From Mycoplasmataceae bacterium (GTDB taxonomy: Bacteria > Bacillota_I > Bacilli_A > Mycoplasmatales > Mycoplasmoidaceae): a DNA stretch of 43,359 nucleotides. Position 1 is the first letter of the stretch; each line of letters opens with the position of its first letter. The notes beneath the pieces were generated by a model. The model was given only the letters and a program-made list of their open reading frames with translations, did no database searches and had not been told where the DNA came from. Of the stretch, positions 25,404 to 39,246 are shown piece after piece. A program made the translations under genes and the position numbers. The stretch spans positions 1 to 43,359 of the forward strand of contig JAITHU010000015.1 of the NCBI GenBank assembly GCA_031279765.1, in the 5' to 3' direction.

Positions 25404-25409
25404 ATTATA
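25404..25409 (-). promoter_or_regulatory. -10 box of SRP RNA
   Basis: TATAAT ending 6 nt before the RNA 5' end. Confidence 0.6.
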
Positions 25410-25449
25410 TTACTTTAGTAAAGAAAATGGTGCTTTCTTAGAAAACATT

Positions 25450-25524
25450 TGGTGCCCCACCCGCGACTCGAACGCGGGACCCTTTCATTAAAAGTGAAAT
25501 GCTCTACCACTGAGCTAGTGGGAC
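25450..25524 (-). tRNA. tRNA-Lys (TTT)
   Basis: A 75-nt cloverleaf with encoded CCA: acceptor GTCCCAC/GTGGGGC, anticodon loop CTTTTAA. Third gene of an Ile-Ala-Lys cluster on the minus strand. Confidence 0.93.
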
Positions 25525-25527
25525 TTT

Positions 25528-25604
25528 TGGTGGAGAATAGGGGATTCAAACCCCTGACCCTCTGAGTGCAAATCAGATGCTCTATCAGGCTGAGCTAATT
25601 CCCC
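25528..25604 (-). tRNA. tRNA-Ala (TGC)
   Basis: A 77-nt cloverleaf with encoded CCA: acceptor GGGGAAT/ATTCTCC, anticodon loop TTTGCAC. The Ile-Ala pair often found in rRNA spacers sits here outside the rRNA operon. Confidence 0.93.
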
Positions 25605-25607
25605 GTT

Positions 25608-25684
25608 TGGTTGGAGTAAATGGACTTGAACCATCGACCTCACCCTTATCAGGGGTGTGCTCTAACCAACTGAGCTATACTCCA
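25608..25684 (-). tRNA. tRNA-Ile (GAT)
   Basis: A 77-nt cloverleaf with encoded CCA: acceptor TGGAGTA/TACTCCA, anticodon loop CTGATAA. The first pair is U1-A72. Confidence 0.92.
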
Positions 25685-25724
25685 ATTATGGAAATTTCCA
25701 CAACCATTATGATAATTAAGAAAA

Positions 25725-26141
25725 CTATCGTTTAACGAATTGTGGTCGTTTACGTGCTCCATCCAATCACGGTTTTTTACGTTCTTTCATTCGACTATCT
25801 CTTGTTAACATTTTTTGTTTTTTAAGAATTGTTTTATATTCTGCATTTACTTGTAATAAAGCTCTAGCAATACCTAAACGAATCGCTCCAGCTTGTCCGG
25901 TAAAACCTCCACCTTCTGTTTTTGCTTTAATATCAAATTTACCTAAATTTTCAGTTAGTGCTAATGGTTGATTAATATCTTGCAAAATTATTTTTGAAGG
26001 AAAATATTTTTCAAAATCAACTCCGTTTGCAGTTGCTTTACCAGTTCCTGATGTTAAAACTACTCTAGCAATAGAAGATTTTCTTCTTCCTAAACCTTTG
26101 AATTCTATTTGATCACTTTTATTTTTTTTTACTACTGGCAT
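25725..26141 (-). CDS. rpsI: Ribosomal protein S9
   Basis: 138 residues, with one TGA Trp near the C-terminus. GLGRRKSSIARV, GGGFTGQAGAIRLGIARAL, LTRDSRMKERKK and the basic C-terminal tail ending FVKR (which reaches the P-site tRNA) are all typical of uS9. It is second in the rplM-rpsI pair, 18 bp behind rplM, as in almost all bacteria. Confidence 0.97.
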
Positions 26142-26159
26142 TGTTATATTTTGTTAAGA

Positions 26160-26612
26160 TTAAGCAAAAACAACTCCTTCTTTTATTTCTACTGGTTGTT
26201 GTGCAGAATGATCTTTGCCATTATCACGATAAACGAATAATTTTTTAAATACCGCATTTCCTAATTTTGTTTTTGGCAACATTCCTTGAATAGCACGTTC
26301 TAACATTTCTTCTGGATAACGAGCAATCATTTCTTTAGCTGTTCTTGTTCGCAAACCACCAATGTATAAAGAGTGATCATAATATTTTTTATCGTTAATT
26401 TTTTTTCCTGTTAAAACAACTTTGTTTGCGTTTGTAATAATTAAAAAATCTCCGCAATCAACATTTGGAGTATAAAATTTTTTATTTTTTCCTCGTAAAA
26501 TATTAGCAGCTTTTACAGCTAAATCACCAAGAACTCAATTAGTAGCATCAATTTTATACCACTTATGTTGATTTTGCATAACTTCTTTTTTTATCATTGT
26601 AGTTTTTTGCAT
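26160..26612 (-). CDS. rplM: Ribosomal protein L13
   Basis: 150 residues; KWYKIDATNWVLGDLAVKAANILRGK at the N-terminus, VDCGDFLIITNANKVVLTGKK in the middle and GMLPKTKLGNAVFKKLFVY at the end are uL13 signatures. One Trp is TGA. A start a few codons later (MIKKEVMQNQ or MQNQHKW) cannot be excluded. A TATAAT at 26642-26647, next to the rpoC stop, may be its promoter. Confidence 0.96.
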
Positions 26613-26651
26613 TGTTATCAAAATTATCTTATTTAAAAAATATTATAAGTA

Positions 26652-30476
<3,825 letters not shown>

Positions 30477-30491
30477 ATTTCTCCCTTCGTT

Positions 30492-33400
30492 TTATTCGTT
30501 TATTTCCTCTAAAAAAGTAGTATTTTTTTCTTGTTGATCATTACTAGCGTTTTCATCATTTTCATCATCAATATCAATATCATTAGTATATTTGTTAATA
30601 TCAACAATATCACCATTTTCTAATTCAGCAGACATTGACAAACATAAACCTTGTAATTGTTTTGTTAATAATTTAAATGATTCAGGCATTCCTGGTAATG
30701 GTAATTTTTTTCCTCTAATAATTGAGCGAATTAATTTTTCTCTTCCATCAATATCGTCAGATTTTATTGTAAGCATTTCTTGAAGAGTATGAGCAACACC
30801 GTATGCTTCAAGAGCTCAAACTTCCATTTCACCAACTTTTTGACCACCATTTTGTCGTTTTCCACCTAATGGTTGTTGAGTAATTTTTGAATATGGTCCA
30901 GTAGCTCTTGCATGAATTTTATCTTCAACCATATGGTTAAGTTTAAGAATATTCATAGTTCCAACAGTAATTTCACCATTAAAATATTCTCCAGTTCTAC
31001 CATCTATTAATTTATATTTTCCATATTTTTTTTCTGGTTCCATTCCAGCTTCTTGCATTGTCGAAAATACATCATTACTATTAGCTCCACTAAAAACTGG
31101 GTTAGCAACTTTATAATTTAAATCTTCATACGTTAAACCAACATTATTTAAAATAATATTCAAATCTAATTCATCAATTTCTTTGTCTCCTTGTTCTTTC
31201 AAATAGCGAGCAACAAATTTTTTAAGTGATTCAACTTTTTCAACACTAATACCAAATAGTAATGATATTTCTTTGACATCAATTTTGTTAGCGTTAATAA
31301 ATTCTATCATTTTTTTCTTAGCGATTTCACGCATTGCCATCGCTAAATTAACCTCATAAATTTGTCCGATATTCATACGAGAAGGAACACCTTGCGGATT
31401 CAAACAAATATCGATTGGTGTACCATCTTCTAAATAAGGCATGTCTTCTTCCGGTAACACAATCGAAATAATACCTTTATTTCCGTGACATCCAGCAAGT
31501 TTATCACCAACTTGTATTTTTCTTTTTTGAACAATAAAAATTTTTATTTTTTCAATAACATCATCATCCATCGTACTAGATCCGTTAACCGCACTAAATC
31601 GTTGAACTCTAATAACAATCCCTCCACCTCCGTGTGGAACTCTTAACGAAGCATCTTTAAAATTTTTTGATTTATTTCCAAAAATTGCTTGCAATAATTT
31701 TTCTTCAGCGGAATAATCAACTTGACCTCTTGGCAAAATTTTTCCAACAAGAATATCACCTTCTTCAACATAACTACCAACTAATACTATACCATCTTCA
31801 TCTAAACAACTTTTTGCATCTTCAGAAACATTCGGAATATCCCTAGTAATTTCTTCATCACCGTTCTTTGTTCGCATACATTGAATAATGTGTTCTTCAA
31901 TAGTTAAAGAAGTAAAAACTTCATCTTTAACAAGACGTTCAGAAATAACGATCGCATCATCCATGTTAAAACCATCTCACGTTGTAAAAGCAATTAATGG
32001 GTTTCTTCCTAATGCTAATTCACCATTTTGTGTTGCAGGACCATCAGCGATAATTTCATCTTTAACAACTTTTTGTCCAACATTAACAATTGGTATTTGA
32101 TTTACAGAAGTATTTTGATTAGAACGACGATATTTAATTAATTTATAAGTTGTTTTTTTATCATTTTTATTAGCAATAACAATCTTATTAGCATCAACAA
32201 AAATTACTTCTCCATCTTCTTCGGCAGTTACGGTAACTCCAGAGTCTTTAGCAATTTTATATTCGCTACCAGAACCAATAGTTGCTGCGATTGGTTTTAC
32301 TAACGGAACAGCTTGTCGTTGCATATTAGAAGCATACATTGTTCGCACACCATCATCAGAACCAATAAACGGAATTTGACCAGTAGAAACAGATAAAACT
32401 TGTCTAGGTGAAACATCTGCATAATGTACACCAGATGGAGATAACATAATTTCTTCACCACGATAACGAGCAACAACTTGTTCATCTGTTATCTTATTTT
32501 TAGCATCAACATTTACTGTTGCTCCACAAATCGCATGTTCTTCTTCTTTTAATGGTGTTAATCATTCAATTTCATTGGTAATAACACCGTTAACAACTTT
32601 TTTATAAGGAGCAACAACAAAACCATTATCATCAACTTTTGCAAAAGCTGCTAACGACATGATTAAACCAATGTTTTGTCCTTCTGGTGTTTCTGTAGGA
32701 CAAATACGACTATAATACGAAGAATGAATATCACGAATATCAAGATTAGGATCCTCACGTGAAACTCCACCATCACCTAGCAAAGAAATTTTACGTTTAT
32801 TAGATAAAATTGATAATGGGTTTTGTTGATCAGCGAATTGTGTTAATTGGTATGTGTTAAAAAAACTTTTAACAACTAATTGAAAAGCTTTTGTGTTAAC
32901 AACTGATCTTAAAGTAGTTTTTGCTTCAATTTTTGCTTTATTTTCATCGTTAGCTGTTCCAATAGATAATGAAGCAAGTTTTTCTTTAATGTATTTTTCA
33001 ACACGTGCCATTCCAATAAAAAGTTTGCTTTTTAATTGATCGCAAATTAAACGAAATCTTTTGTTTCCTAAGTGTTCTTTATCATCATATGTACCAATTT
33101 CATAATTTAAACCAATAGTATAAGAAATTGCAGAAATAAAATCAGCTAACGTTAATGTTGTAAGTGTGTTAGTTGGAAGAACTCCAATAATAGGAACAAC
33201 ATCTGTTTGTAACTCGTTATCAGCATAAACTAAAATTTTCTCAACTTTTTTGCATTTTTTTATAAATTTTGACGTATTAACAATTTCAATTTCTTCCGCT
33301 GGAAAAATAAGTTTATCGGATTCGATGTTACTTTTAATGATATCTAATTCTTCTTTTAAAATTAATTGACCAGTACTAAAAAGTTTTTTACCATTTACTA

Positions 33401-34694
33401 AAACAATATCTTGTGCTAAAACACGTTGATATAAACGTTCTGTTGCACAAAGTTTTCTATTAATTTTATAACGACCAGCATTGTTCAAATCATAAACACG
33501 GTTATCCATAAATCGTTGACACAAAATATCACAATAACAAAAATTAACACTTTTTTTATCATCAGAAATATTTTTTTCAATAGCTTTAATGGAAATTTTT
33601 AAATCGTTAACTAAATCTTTAGCAGCTTTTTCAGAAATCAAAACACTAGTAACTTCTTCTAATTCTTCATATTTTTTATCTAATTTAGCTTTTGTTTTTT
33701 TTGCCTCGTCACTATTGCTTTTGTTTTTTAAAAGACTATCATATTCATTTTTAATTGCATCATATTCATTTTTAATTGCAAAAGAATTTATGATAGATTT
33801 TTTAAATTTTTCATCAATTGGTGAACCGCTTATTGAATTCTTATTTTTTTCCTTTGACAAAAAACTATACGTTTCGATAATTTCTTTATTATCAAAAATA
33901 TTTTTTGTATTGTATACTTCTAACTTTAAAGAATTTGTAATGTATTCGTTACCAGAAAAAATATTAATAATTTCTTGTTGGCTCATACCAAATCCTTTTA
34001 ATAGTTGTGTAACTAAAATTTTTGGTGCGTCTTTTCCAATAAAATCACGAAGAAAACAATAAATAACTTTTGCATTTTCATCTACTCATAAATTGATTAA
34101 CGTACCACGTGATGGAAAAATTTCACAAATACGTCCAGTATTAATTTTTTTCTTTGAAACAAGTTTGATTTGTGATTTATTAAAAATATAAACACCAGGA
34201 GAACGTGTTAATTGAGAAATAACTATTTTTTCGCAACCATTCACAACGAACGAACCACTTTTTGTCATTGCTGGAATATTTGCAAAAAAAGTTAAACCAT
34301 CAGAGATATCATCGTTTTTCTTACTTTTTTTGTGAGAATTTTTTTTTATTTCACCAGTTTCATTATCAATCATCGATAAATCAACATATAACGGATATTC
34401 GTAACTCCTATTGTTATCACGCGCTTCTTCTTCTGTAGAAGTAGGGTTTTTTACCTTGAAACCGTTATATCGTACTTCGTAACGAGGATTTTTTGGATGT
34501 GAAATTGGAAAATAAGAAGAAAAAATAACATCCAATTCTTGTTTAAGAAATTTATTATAAGACTTAATTTGATTTTCTAATAAATCAGATTCAACAAAAA
34601 AACTAGTATCTATCTTCGAATAATCACGACGAGAAACTAAATTTGAAAAAACTGTTTGTTTAAATTCTTTATTTATTTTATTATTAACTTTCAC
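30492..34694 (-). CDS. rpoB: RNA polymerase beta subunit
   Basis: 1400 residues, somewhat long. The rifampicin pocket reads [13 protein letters not shown] ... SNKRKIS, with Asn at the position of E. coli His526. GAYCHGN-type region [19 protein letters not shown] and the C-terminal [15 protein letters not shown] are conserved. A lysine/glutamate-rich coiled insert (about residues 295-345 by position in the reading frame near 33650-33800) contains an exact 7-residue duplication from a 21-bp direct repeat. Trp codons are TGA. It has its own promoter behind rpsO with a structured leader. Confidence 0.97.
33739..33780 (-). repeat. 21-bp exact tandem repeat in rpoB
   Basis: Two identical 21-bp units (33739-33759, 33760-33780) encode AIKNEYD twice, within the charged coiled insert of the beta subunit. 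Confidence 0.9.
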
Positions 34695-34718
34695 TAGAAA
34701 AATATTTCTGCTAGTTTG

Positions 34719-34740
34719 ATAACATATGCTAGTATGTTAT
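34719..34740 (-). promoter_or_regulatory. Hairpin in the rpoB leader
   Basis: An 8-bp perfect stem (ATAACATA/TATGTTAT) with a 6-nt loop, 24 bp before the rpoB ATG and downstream of its -10. No T-run follows on the minus strand, so a regulatory or processing role is more likely than termination. Confidence 0.45.
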
Positions 34741-34765
34741 TTATCTAAAAACAAAAGCTAAAATA

Positions 34766-34771
34766 ATTATA
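34766..34771 (-). promoter_or_regulatory. -10 box of rpoB-rpoC
   Basis: TATAAT right after the rpsO stop codon, giving a leader of about 65 nt that holds the hairpin at 34719-34740. Confidence 0.55.
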
Positions 34772-34777
34772 GCACTT

Positions 34778-35047
34778 TTATCCACGAAGATGTAATTTTT
34801 CTATAATTGCACGATATCTATTAATATTTGTATCGCGTAAATATTCTAAATGAGAACGACGTTGAGAAACTTTTTTGTGTAAACTTCTTTTAGAAATAAA
34901 ATCTTTTTTATTTTTTTGAATATGTTTACTAATAATATTAATTTCTTCTGTTAAAAAAGCTATTTGTACTTCTGGTAAACCTGTATTTTCTTTTTTTGCA
35001 TGTTGTTCGATAATAGAAATTTTAGTTTTTGAATCTAATTTTGACAT
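34778..35047 (-). CDS. rpsO: Ribosomal protein S15
   Basis: 89 residues, the standard uS15 length. TGLPEVQIAFLTEEI, HKKVSQRRSHLEYLR and the final YRAIIEKLHLRG are typical. It binds 16S rRNA near the central junction. It lies between nusG and rpoB, a position not usual outside mollicutes. Confidence 0.97.
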   Translation of the reverse strand: MSKLDSKTKISIIEQHAKKENTGLPEVQIAFLTEEINIISKHIQKNKKDFISKRSLHKKVSQRRSHLEYLRDTNINRYRAIIEKLHLRG

Positions 35048-35066
35048 ATTTTATTTATATTATAAA

Positions 35067-35720
35067 TTAATCAGCTAATTTTATTTGATCAATTGTTGTT
35101 GCTAATTCAGTTTTTCTTCCTAAAATATCAACGAGTAAAGTAACAAGATTGTTTTCGTAATCAATATTTTTTATTGTGCCAACAGTATCTTTCATATTTT
35201 CGGACAATACAACAACCGACATACCTTTTTTAAATTTTAATGTTTCTGTTTTATCTTCTTTAACTTTTTCTACAATTTCTTCTGTTTGACTTTTACCAGA
35301 AATTTTTTCATATTCTTCTATTGAAATAGGGATTGGTTGCGCTCCTTTTCCAGAAGAACCAACAAAACCAAGTATACCAGGAAGATTACGAATAGCGTAT
35401 CATACATTTTTTTCCATTACCATTTTTATAAAAATGTATCCGGGGTATTTATTAGCAATACGAGTTTGTTCTTTTTCGTAACGTCCATCTGATAAGATAG
35501 TTCATTTAACAGTTTTACTATTATTTATTTTCGCAGGAATATTTGGATCATCACGGTTATAAATCTTCTTTGTTACTTCTTTAGTTTTAAGTACTTTTAT
35601 TTCTTCAATATAAGAACTATAGTTGAAATTACGAATTTTATCATTTAACGCTGAAATGATCGAATCTTCTTTTCCTCTAATAGTAGTAATAATAAATCAT
35701 TGTGCAGGAATATTTGCCAT
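35067..35720 (-). CDS. nusG: Transcription elongation/antitermination factor NusG
   Basis: 217 residues. The NGN domain starts with AQWFIITTIRGKED and includes YPGYIFIKMVM and NLPGILGFVGSSGKGAQPIP; the KOW motif is in KFKKGMSVVVLSENMKDTVGTIKNID. NusG joins RNA polymerase to ribosome or Rho. The ATG is 1 bp behind the secE stop, the conserved secE-nusG pairing. One or more Trp are TGA. Confidence 0.95.
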
Positions 35721-35721
35721 T

Positions 35722-36210
35722 TTAAATTAATGTTATTATATAATCGACAGCTAAAAAAACTAGCGAAAGGAATAATACAATACCTATTATAATAGTAAAA
35801 TTTATTAGTACTTTATTTTTACTAGGTCAACTAATCCTATTAAATTCTTTTCCAATACCAAAAAATCATCTTTTAAATTGATAAGAAAATGTTTTTTTTA
35901 AAACTTCAGGTGTTTCAAAAAAAATTATATTTTTTTCATCCTGAATTGATTTTTTATACTTTATTTTTTCTTTTTGAATTTCGATATTTATATCGTGTTT
36001 TGAAGAATTATTTTCTTCACCGTATTTTTTTATTTCAATTACTTTAAGTGCGTATGCTTTTTTACTTTCATCAATAAATTTATTATTTCTATCGATATTT
36101 TTCTTTCTACATTCAATAATTATTTTTTTTCGTTCTTCTTTAGCAATCGTTTTATCTTTTCTCAATTGATCGCTAATTTTTTTTTTGTTTTCTTTATTTA
36201 TTTTATCCAT
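35722..36210 (-). CDS. secE: SecE translocase subunit with long charged N-terminal extension
   Basis: 162 residues, more than twice the usual single-span SecE (about 60). The C-terminal 45 residues are the true SecE core: FNRISWPSKNKVLINF, the conserved amphipathic helix, followed by one membrane helix (IIIGIVLFLSLVFLAV). Residues 1-110 are an extremely Lys/Glu/Ile-rich, probably coiled-coil, cytosolic extension without a known motif. Two Trp are TGA, one of which joins the extension to the core, so the two parts are a single frame. It sits between rpmG (5 bp) and nusG (1 bp). Confidence 0.88.
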
Positions 36211-36215
36211 AAATT

Positions 36216-36356
36216 TTATCTAGTTTCTTTATGCACAGTATACTTTTTGCAACAAGAGCAATATTTATTCAACTCTAATCTTTTAGAATTGAACTTACTT
36301 TTATTATAATGGTAATTTCTAGAATTACATTCAGAACAAACAAGAATTATTTTCAT
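36216..36356 (-). CDS. rpmG: Ribosomal protein L33
   Basis: 46 residues with the zinc-ribbon pairs VCSEC and CSCC (four cysteines kept), [11 protein letters not shown] and the [16 protein letters not shown] end typical of bL33 type. Order rpmG-secE-nusG is the classical one. Confidence 0.93.
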   Translation of the reverse strand: MKIILVCSECNSRNYHYNKSKFNSKRLELNKYCSCCKKYTVHKETR

Positions 36357-36403
36357 AATAAATATTATGGTCGAATAATTTATTGTTAATAAATTTATCG
36401 TTT

Positions 36404-36478
36404 TGGCTGGGGATGGTGGATTCGAACCACCGCGTGAAAGAATCAAAATCTTTTGCCTTACCGCTTGGCTAAACCCCA
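36404..36478 (-). tRNA. tRNA-Gln (TTG)
   Basis: A 75-nt cloverleaf with encoded CCA: acceptor TGGGGTT with CATCCCC-A side, first pair U1-A72 as usual in tRNA-Gln; anticodon loop TTTTGAT. Confidence 0.92.
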
Positions 36479-36483
36479 ATAAA

Positions 36484-36569
36484 TGGTGGACGAGAGTGGA
36501 TTCGAACCACTGAAACCGAAAGATGGCTGATTTACAGTCAGCTGCGTTTAGCCGCTTCGCTACTCGTCC
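36484..36569 (-). tRNA. tRNA-Tyr (GTA)
   Basis: An 86-nt class II tRNA with encoded CCA and a long variable arm. The anticodon loop is CTGTAAA (GTA). It is 5 bp upstream of tRNA-Gln, so the two share a transcript. Confidence 0.92.
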
Positions 36570-36634
36570 GAAACGCATTTTTTTTTGTTAAAATTGCTAT
36601 ACAAATAAAAGAAGGAATCTTTTATTCTTTGCTT

Positions 36635-37117
36635 CTAATTAACAATTTTAACAATTTTAACTTTGTATGGTTTTTCAATATTGTGTATTTTTGAAACGTC
36701 ACCAACTTTTTTTCCGAAAATCGCTCGTGCTAATGGTGATTTATTAGAAATTTTATTATTATCTGGATCAGTTTCTACTTCTCCAACGATTTCATATGTA
36801 TTTTTTTCACCATCTTCTGTTTCGATTGTAACTTTAGAACCAATATGAATAGAAGAATCATTTTTACTAGAAGTATGTTTTTCATCAATAACGCTAGCAT
36901 TTTCAAGAATCTCTTTGATTTCAGCAATACGACTTTCTATTTTTCCTTGTTCATCTTTAGCAGTTGCATAATCTGCGTTTTCGCTTAAATCACCTTGTTC
37001 ACGAGCTGATTGAATCATTTTAATGATTTCAGGACGTTTAACCTCGATTAAATCTTTAAGTTCTTTTTTAAGATTATCTATTCCGTTTTTTGTTAAAAAA
37101 TTATCGTTCTTTATCAT
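36635..37117 (-). CDS. greA: Transcript cleavage factor GreA
   Basis: 160 residues, standard size. N-terminal coiled coil with SAREQGDLSENADYATAKDEQGKIESRI, which includes the acidic tip (D/E pair) that enters the polymerase secondary channel; C-terminal globular domain with SPLARAIFGKKVGD. It rescues backtracked RNA polymerase. TATAAT at 37124-37129 ends 6 nt before the ATG, so a leaderless mRNA is expected. Confidence 0.96.
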   Translation of the reverse strand: MIKNDNFLTKNGIDNLKKELKDLIEVKRPEIIKMIQSAREQGDLSENADYATAKDEQGKIESRIAEIKEILENASVIDEKHTSSKNDSSIHIGSKVTIETEDGEKNTYEIVGEVETDPDNNKISNKSPLARAIFGKKVGDVSKIHNIEKPYKVKIVKIVN

Positions 37118-37123
37118 ATGCTA

Positions 37124-37129
37124 ATTATA
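37124..37129 (-). promoter_or_regulatory. -10 box directly before greA (leaderless candidate)
   Basis: TATAAT on the minus strand with exactly 6 nt between it and the ATG, the same spacing as before sufS. Confidence 0.5.
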
Positions 37130-37170
37130 TTACATTTAATCTTATTATCTAATTATTTGAATTATTAACA

Positions 37171-37431
37171 TTAATTCTTTGCTTCAATAATAGAAACTTT
37201 TTTTTTATTTCCAGAAAATGTAGAATATTTTACATTGCCATTAATTTTCGCAAACAACGTATAATCTTTTCCCATTCCAACATTCATTCCAGGATAAATT
37301 TTAGTTCCCCTTTGACGGTAAATAATCATTCCTGCTTTAGCAAATTGACCATCTCCTAATTTTATTCCCAAGTTTTTTGGTTGTGAATCTCTACCGTTTT
37401 GTGTTGAACCACCAGCTTTTTTTGTTGCCAT
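37171..37431 (-). CDS. rpmA: Ribosomal protein L27 (without N-terminal prosequence)
   Basis: 86 residues. It begins [19 protein letters not shown], the mature bL27 N-terminus, whereas Firmicutes and many mollicutes add about nine residues removed by the Prp protease. No upstream in-frame start exists that would add such an extension. The N-terminus reaches the peptidyl-transferase centre. A strong Shine-Dalgarno (GGAGG) lies 5 nt before the ATG and overlaps the end of rplU, 9 bp away; prp, usually between the two, is absent. Confidence 0.96.
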   Translation of the reverse strand: MATKKAGGSTQNGRDSQPKNLGIKLGDGQFAKAGMIIYRQRGTKIYPGMNVGMGKDYTLFAKINGNVKYSTFSGNKKKVSIIEAKN

Positions 37432-37440
37432 TTTTCCTCC

Positions 37441-37740
37441 TTACCCAATAATTTCCTTTACTACTAATTTTGTATATGGTTGACGGTGTCCTTGATGTTT
37501 AGTATGGTGACGTTGTGGCAAATGTTTAATAATTAAAATTTTATTTTGTTTACCATGTTTCACTACTTCACAAATAACATACGCTCCTGAAATATATGGA
37601 TTTCCAACTTTTTCATCACACATTAAAATTTTTTCGAAACGAACAGCATCACCAACATTAGCGATGATTTTTTCTACATAAATCTCATCGTTTTGTTTAA
37701 CTTTATATTGCTTTCCGCCAGTTTCAAATATTGCAAACAT
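37441..37740 (-). CDS. rplU: Ribosomal protein L21
   Basis: 99 residues. MFAIFETGGKQYKVKQNDEIYVEK at the start and KHGKQNKILIIKHLPQRHHTKHQGHRQPYT (the conserved basic loop binding 23S rRNA) at the end identify bL21. First gene of rplU-rpmA, behind a structured leader of about 85 nt. No Shine-Dalgarno is seen at its ATG. Confidence 0.96.
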   Translation of the reverse strand: MFAIFETGGKQYKVKQNDEIYVEKIIANVGDAVRFEKILMCDEKVGNPYISGAYVICEVVKHGKQNKILIIKHLPQRHHTKHQGHRQPYTKLVVKEIIG

Positions 37741-37836
37741 TTTTTTCTTAGACTCATCTTAACGGTGTCTGTTAAGAACTTGTAAACCGCATTAGTATGG
37801 TTGAAGCTGAGTATATCTACAGCTATTTATATCATA
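37741..37836 (-). promoter_or_regulatory. rplU leader, probable L21-type autoregulatory RNA, with promoter
   Basis: The minus-strand leader has three short stems: 37805-37809/37820-37824 (AGCTG/CAGCT), 37785-37788/37799-37802, and 37757-37763/37771-37777 (TCTTAAC/GTTAAGA) near the gene. A -10 box TATGAT (37831-37836) places the start at about 37824, exactly at the first stem. Conserved leaders that control rplU by L21 binding are known in Firmicutes; identity with that family is inferred from position and structure, not from a covariance search. Confidence 0.55.
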
Positions 37837-37862
37837 ACATAAATATTGCATATATTTATATT

Positions 37863-39197
37863 TTATTGCACGTGTTCATCATCTTTTTTTGTTCTTATTC
37901 GTGCATTCTTACTTTTGTAATAGAGAGTAATTGGTACGCAATCTATCCCAAAAGCATCTCTAATTTTATTTTCAATATATCGTGCATAAGAAAAATGCAA
38001 GTGATCAGGATTATTAACGAATATTACAAAAGTAGGTATTTTTCCTTTAACTTGCGTTGCATATGATATGCTTATTCTATCTCCTTTTATTTTTGGAGCA
38101 TTATTACTAAATTCAGCTTGTGCTAGAGTTCTATTTAACATTGAAGTAGAAACATTCATTTTAGCTTGTTCTCTAATTTTTTCAATTGTTGAAAAAATTG
38201 TATGCAAATGTTTTTTTTCTTTTGCACTAATAAAAATAATTGGTGCTCATGATAAATATTGAAATTCTTTTGTAATTATTTTTTTAACTTCATCAACTTT
38301 TTTCTCGTTTTGTTTTGCAACATCTCATTTGTTCACACAAATAATCGTTGGAATATTAGCTTTGTATGCGAGCCCACCAATAATTTTATCTTGTTCATCA
38401 AATGGTTTACTTCCGTCTAACATTAAAATTATTAATTCACTTCTTTGAATTGCTCCTTCAGTTCGCATGATAGCAAATTTTTCAATATCATCTTTAATTT
38501 TTCCTTTTCTTCTAATTCCGGCAGTATCAACAATTGTATAGTTTTTATTATTGTATTTAAAATCAACATCTATGCTATCTCGTGTTGTATGTTCAATTGG
38601 AGAAACAATTACTCTTTCTTCGTTAACTACCGCATTTAATAATGTTGATTTTCCAACGTTTGTTTTTCCGATTATACAAAATGAAAAAGATTCTTCTTTT
38701 ATATTATTTTTTTTCTTATCATAAGTGATTATTTTGTCTAATAAATCGCCCATTCCAATACTATGTTCGGCAGAAATTAAAATTGGTTCTTTAAATCCTA
38801 ACGAATAATATATGTTATCAACTTTTTTGATGTTTTCTGCTTTATTAATAACTAAAATAATATCTTTGTTTTTATATTTTTTTAACAACTTTGCAACATA
38901 ATAATCATCGTTATTGATACCATCTTTTGCTGATACAATAAATAAAATCAAATTCGCTTCATCAATAGCATATTTTACTTGTTGTTCGATATTTTCACGA
39001 AATGTTAAAATATTATTTGTAAGTCCACCAGTATCAATAACAATAAATTCTTTATCTAATCAATTAGCAATCCCATGAATTCGATCACGAGTAACACCTG
39101 GAAAATCACTAACAATAGCTTTTTTATGCCTAATGATTCTATTGAAAATTGTAGATTTACCAACATTTTGTTTTCCTACTAAAGCGATTTTCAACAT
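37863..39197 (-). CDS. der: GTPase Der (EngA)
   Basis: 444 residues with two G domains in tandem and a C-terminal KH-like domain. G1 motifs are GKQNVGKST (start of the protein) and [10 protein letters not shown]3 motifs are DTGG and DTAG; G4 of the second domain is the canonical NKWD, but that of the first is NKAE. The protein acts in 50S subunit maturation. Several Trp are TGA (for example in NKWD and YLSWAPI). Confidence 0.96.
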
Positions 39198-39246
39198 AAC
39201 TTATCTAGTTTTTGTATATATCTTTAGTATAAATTATTAATTATTA

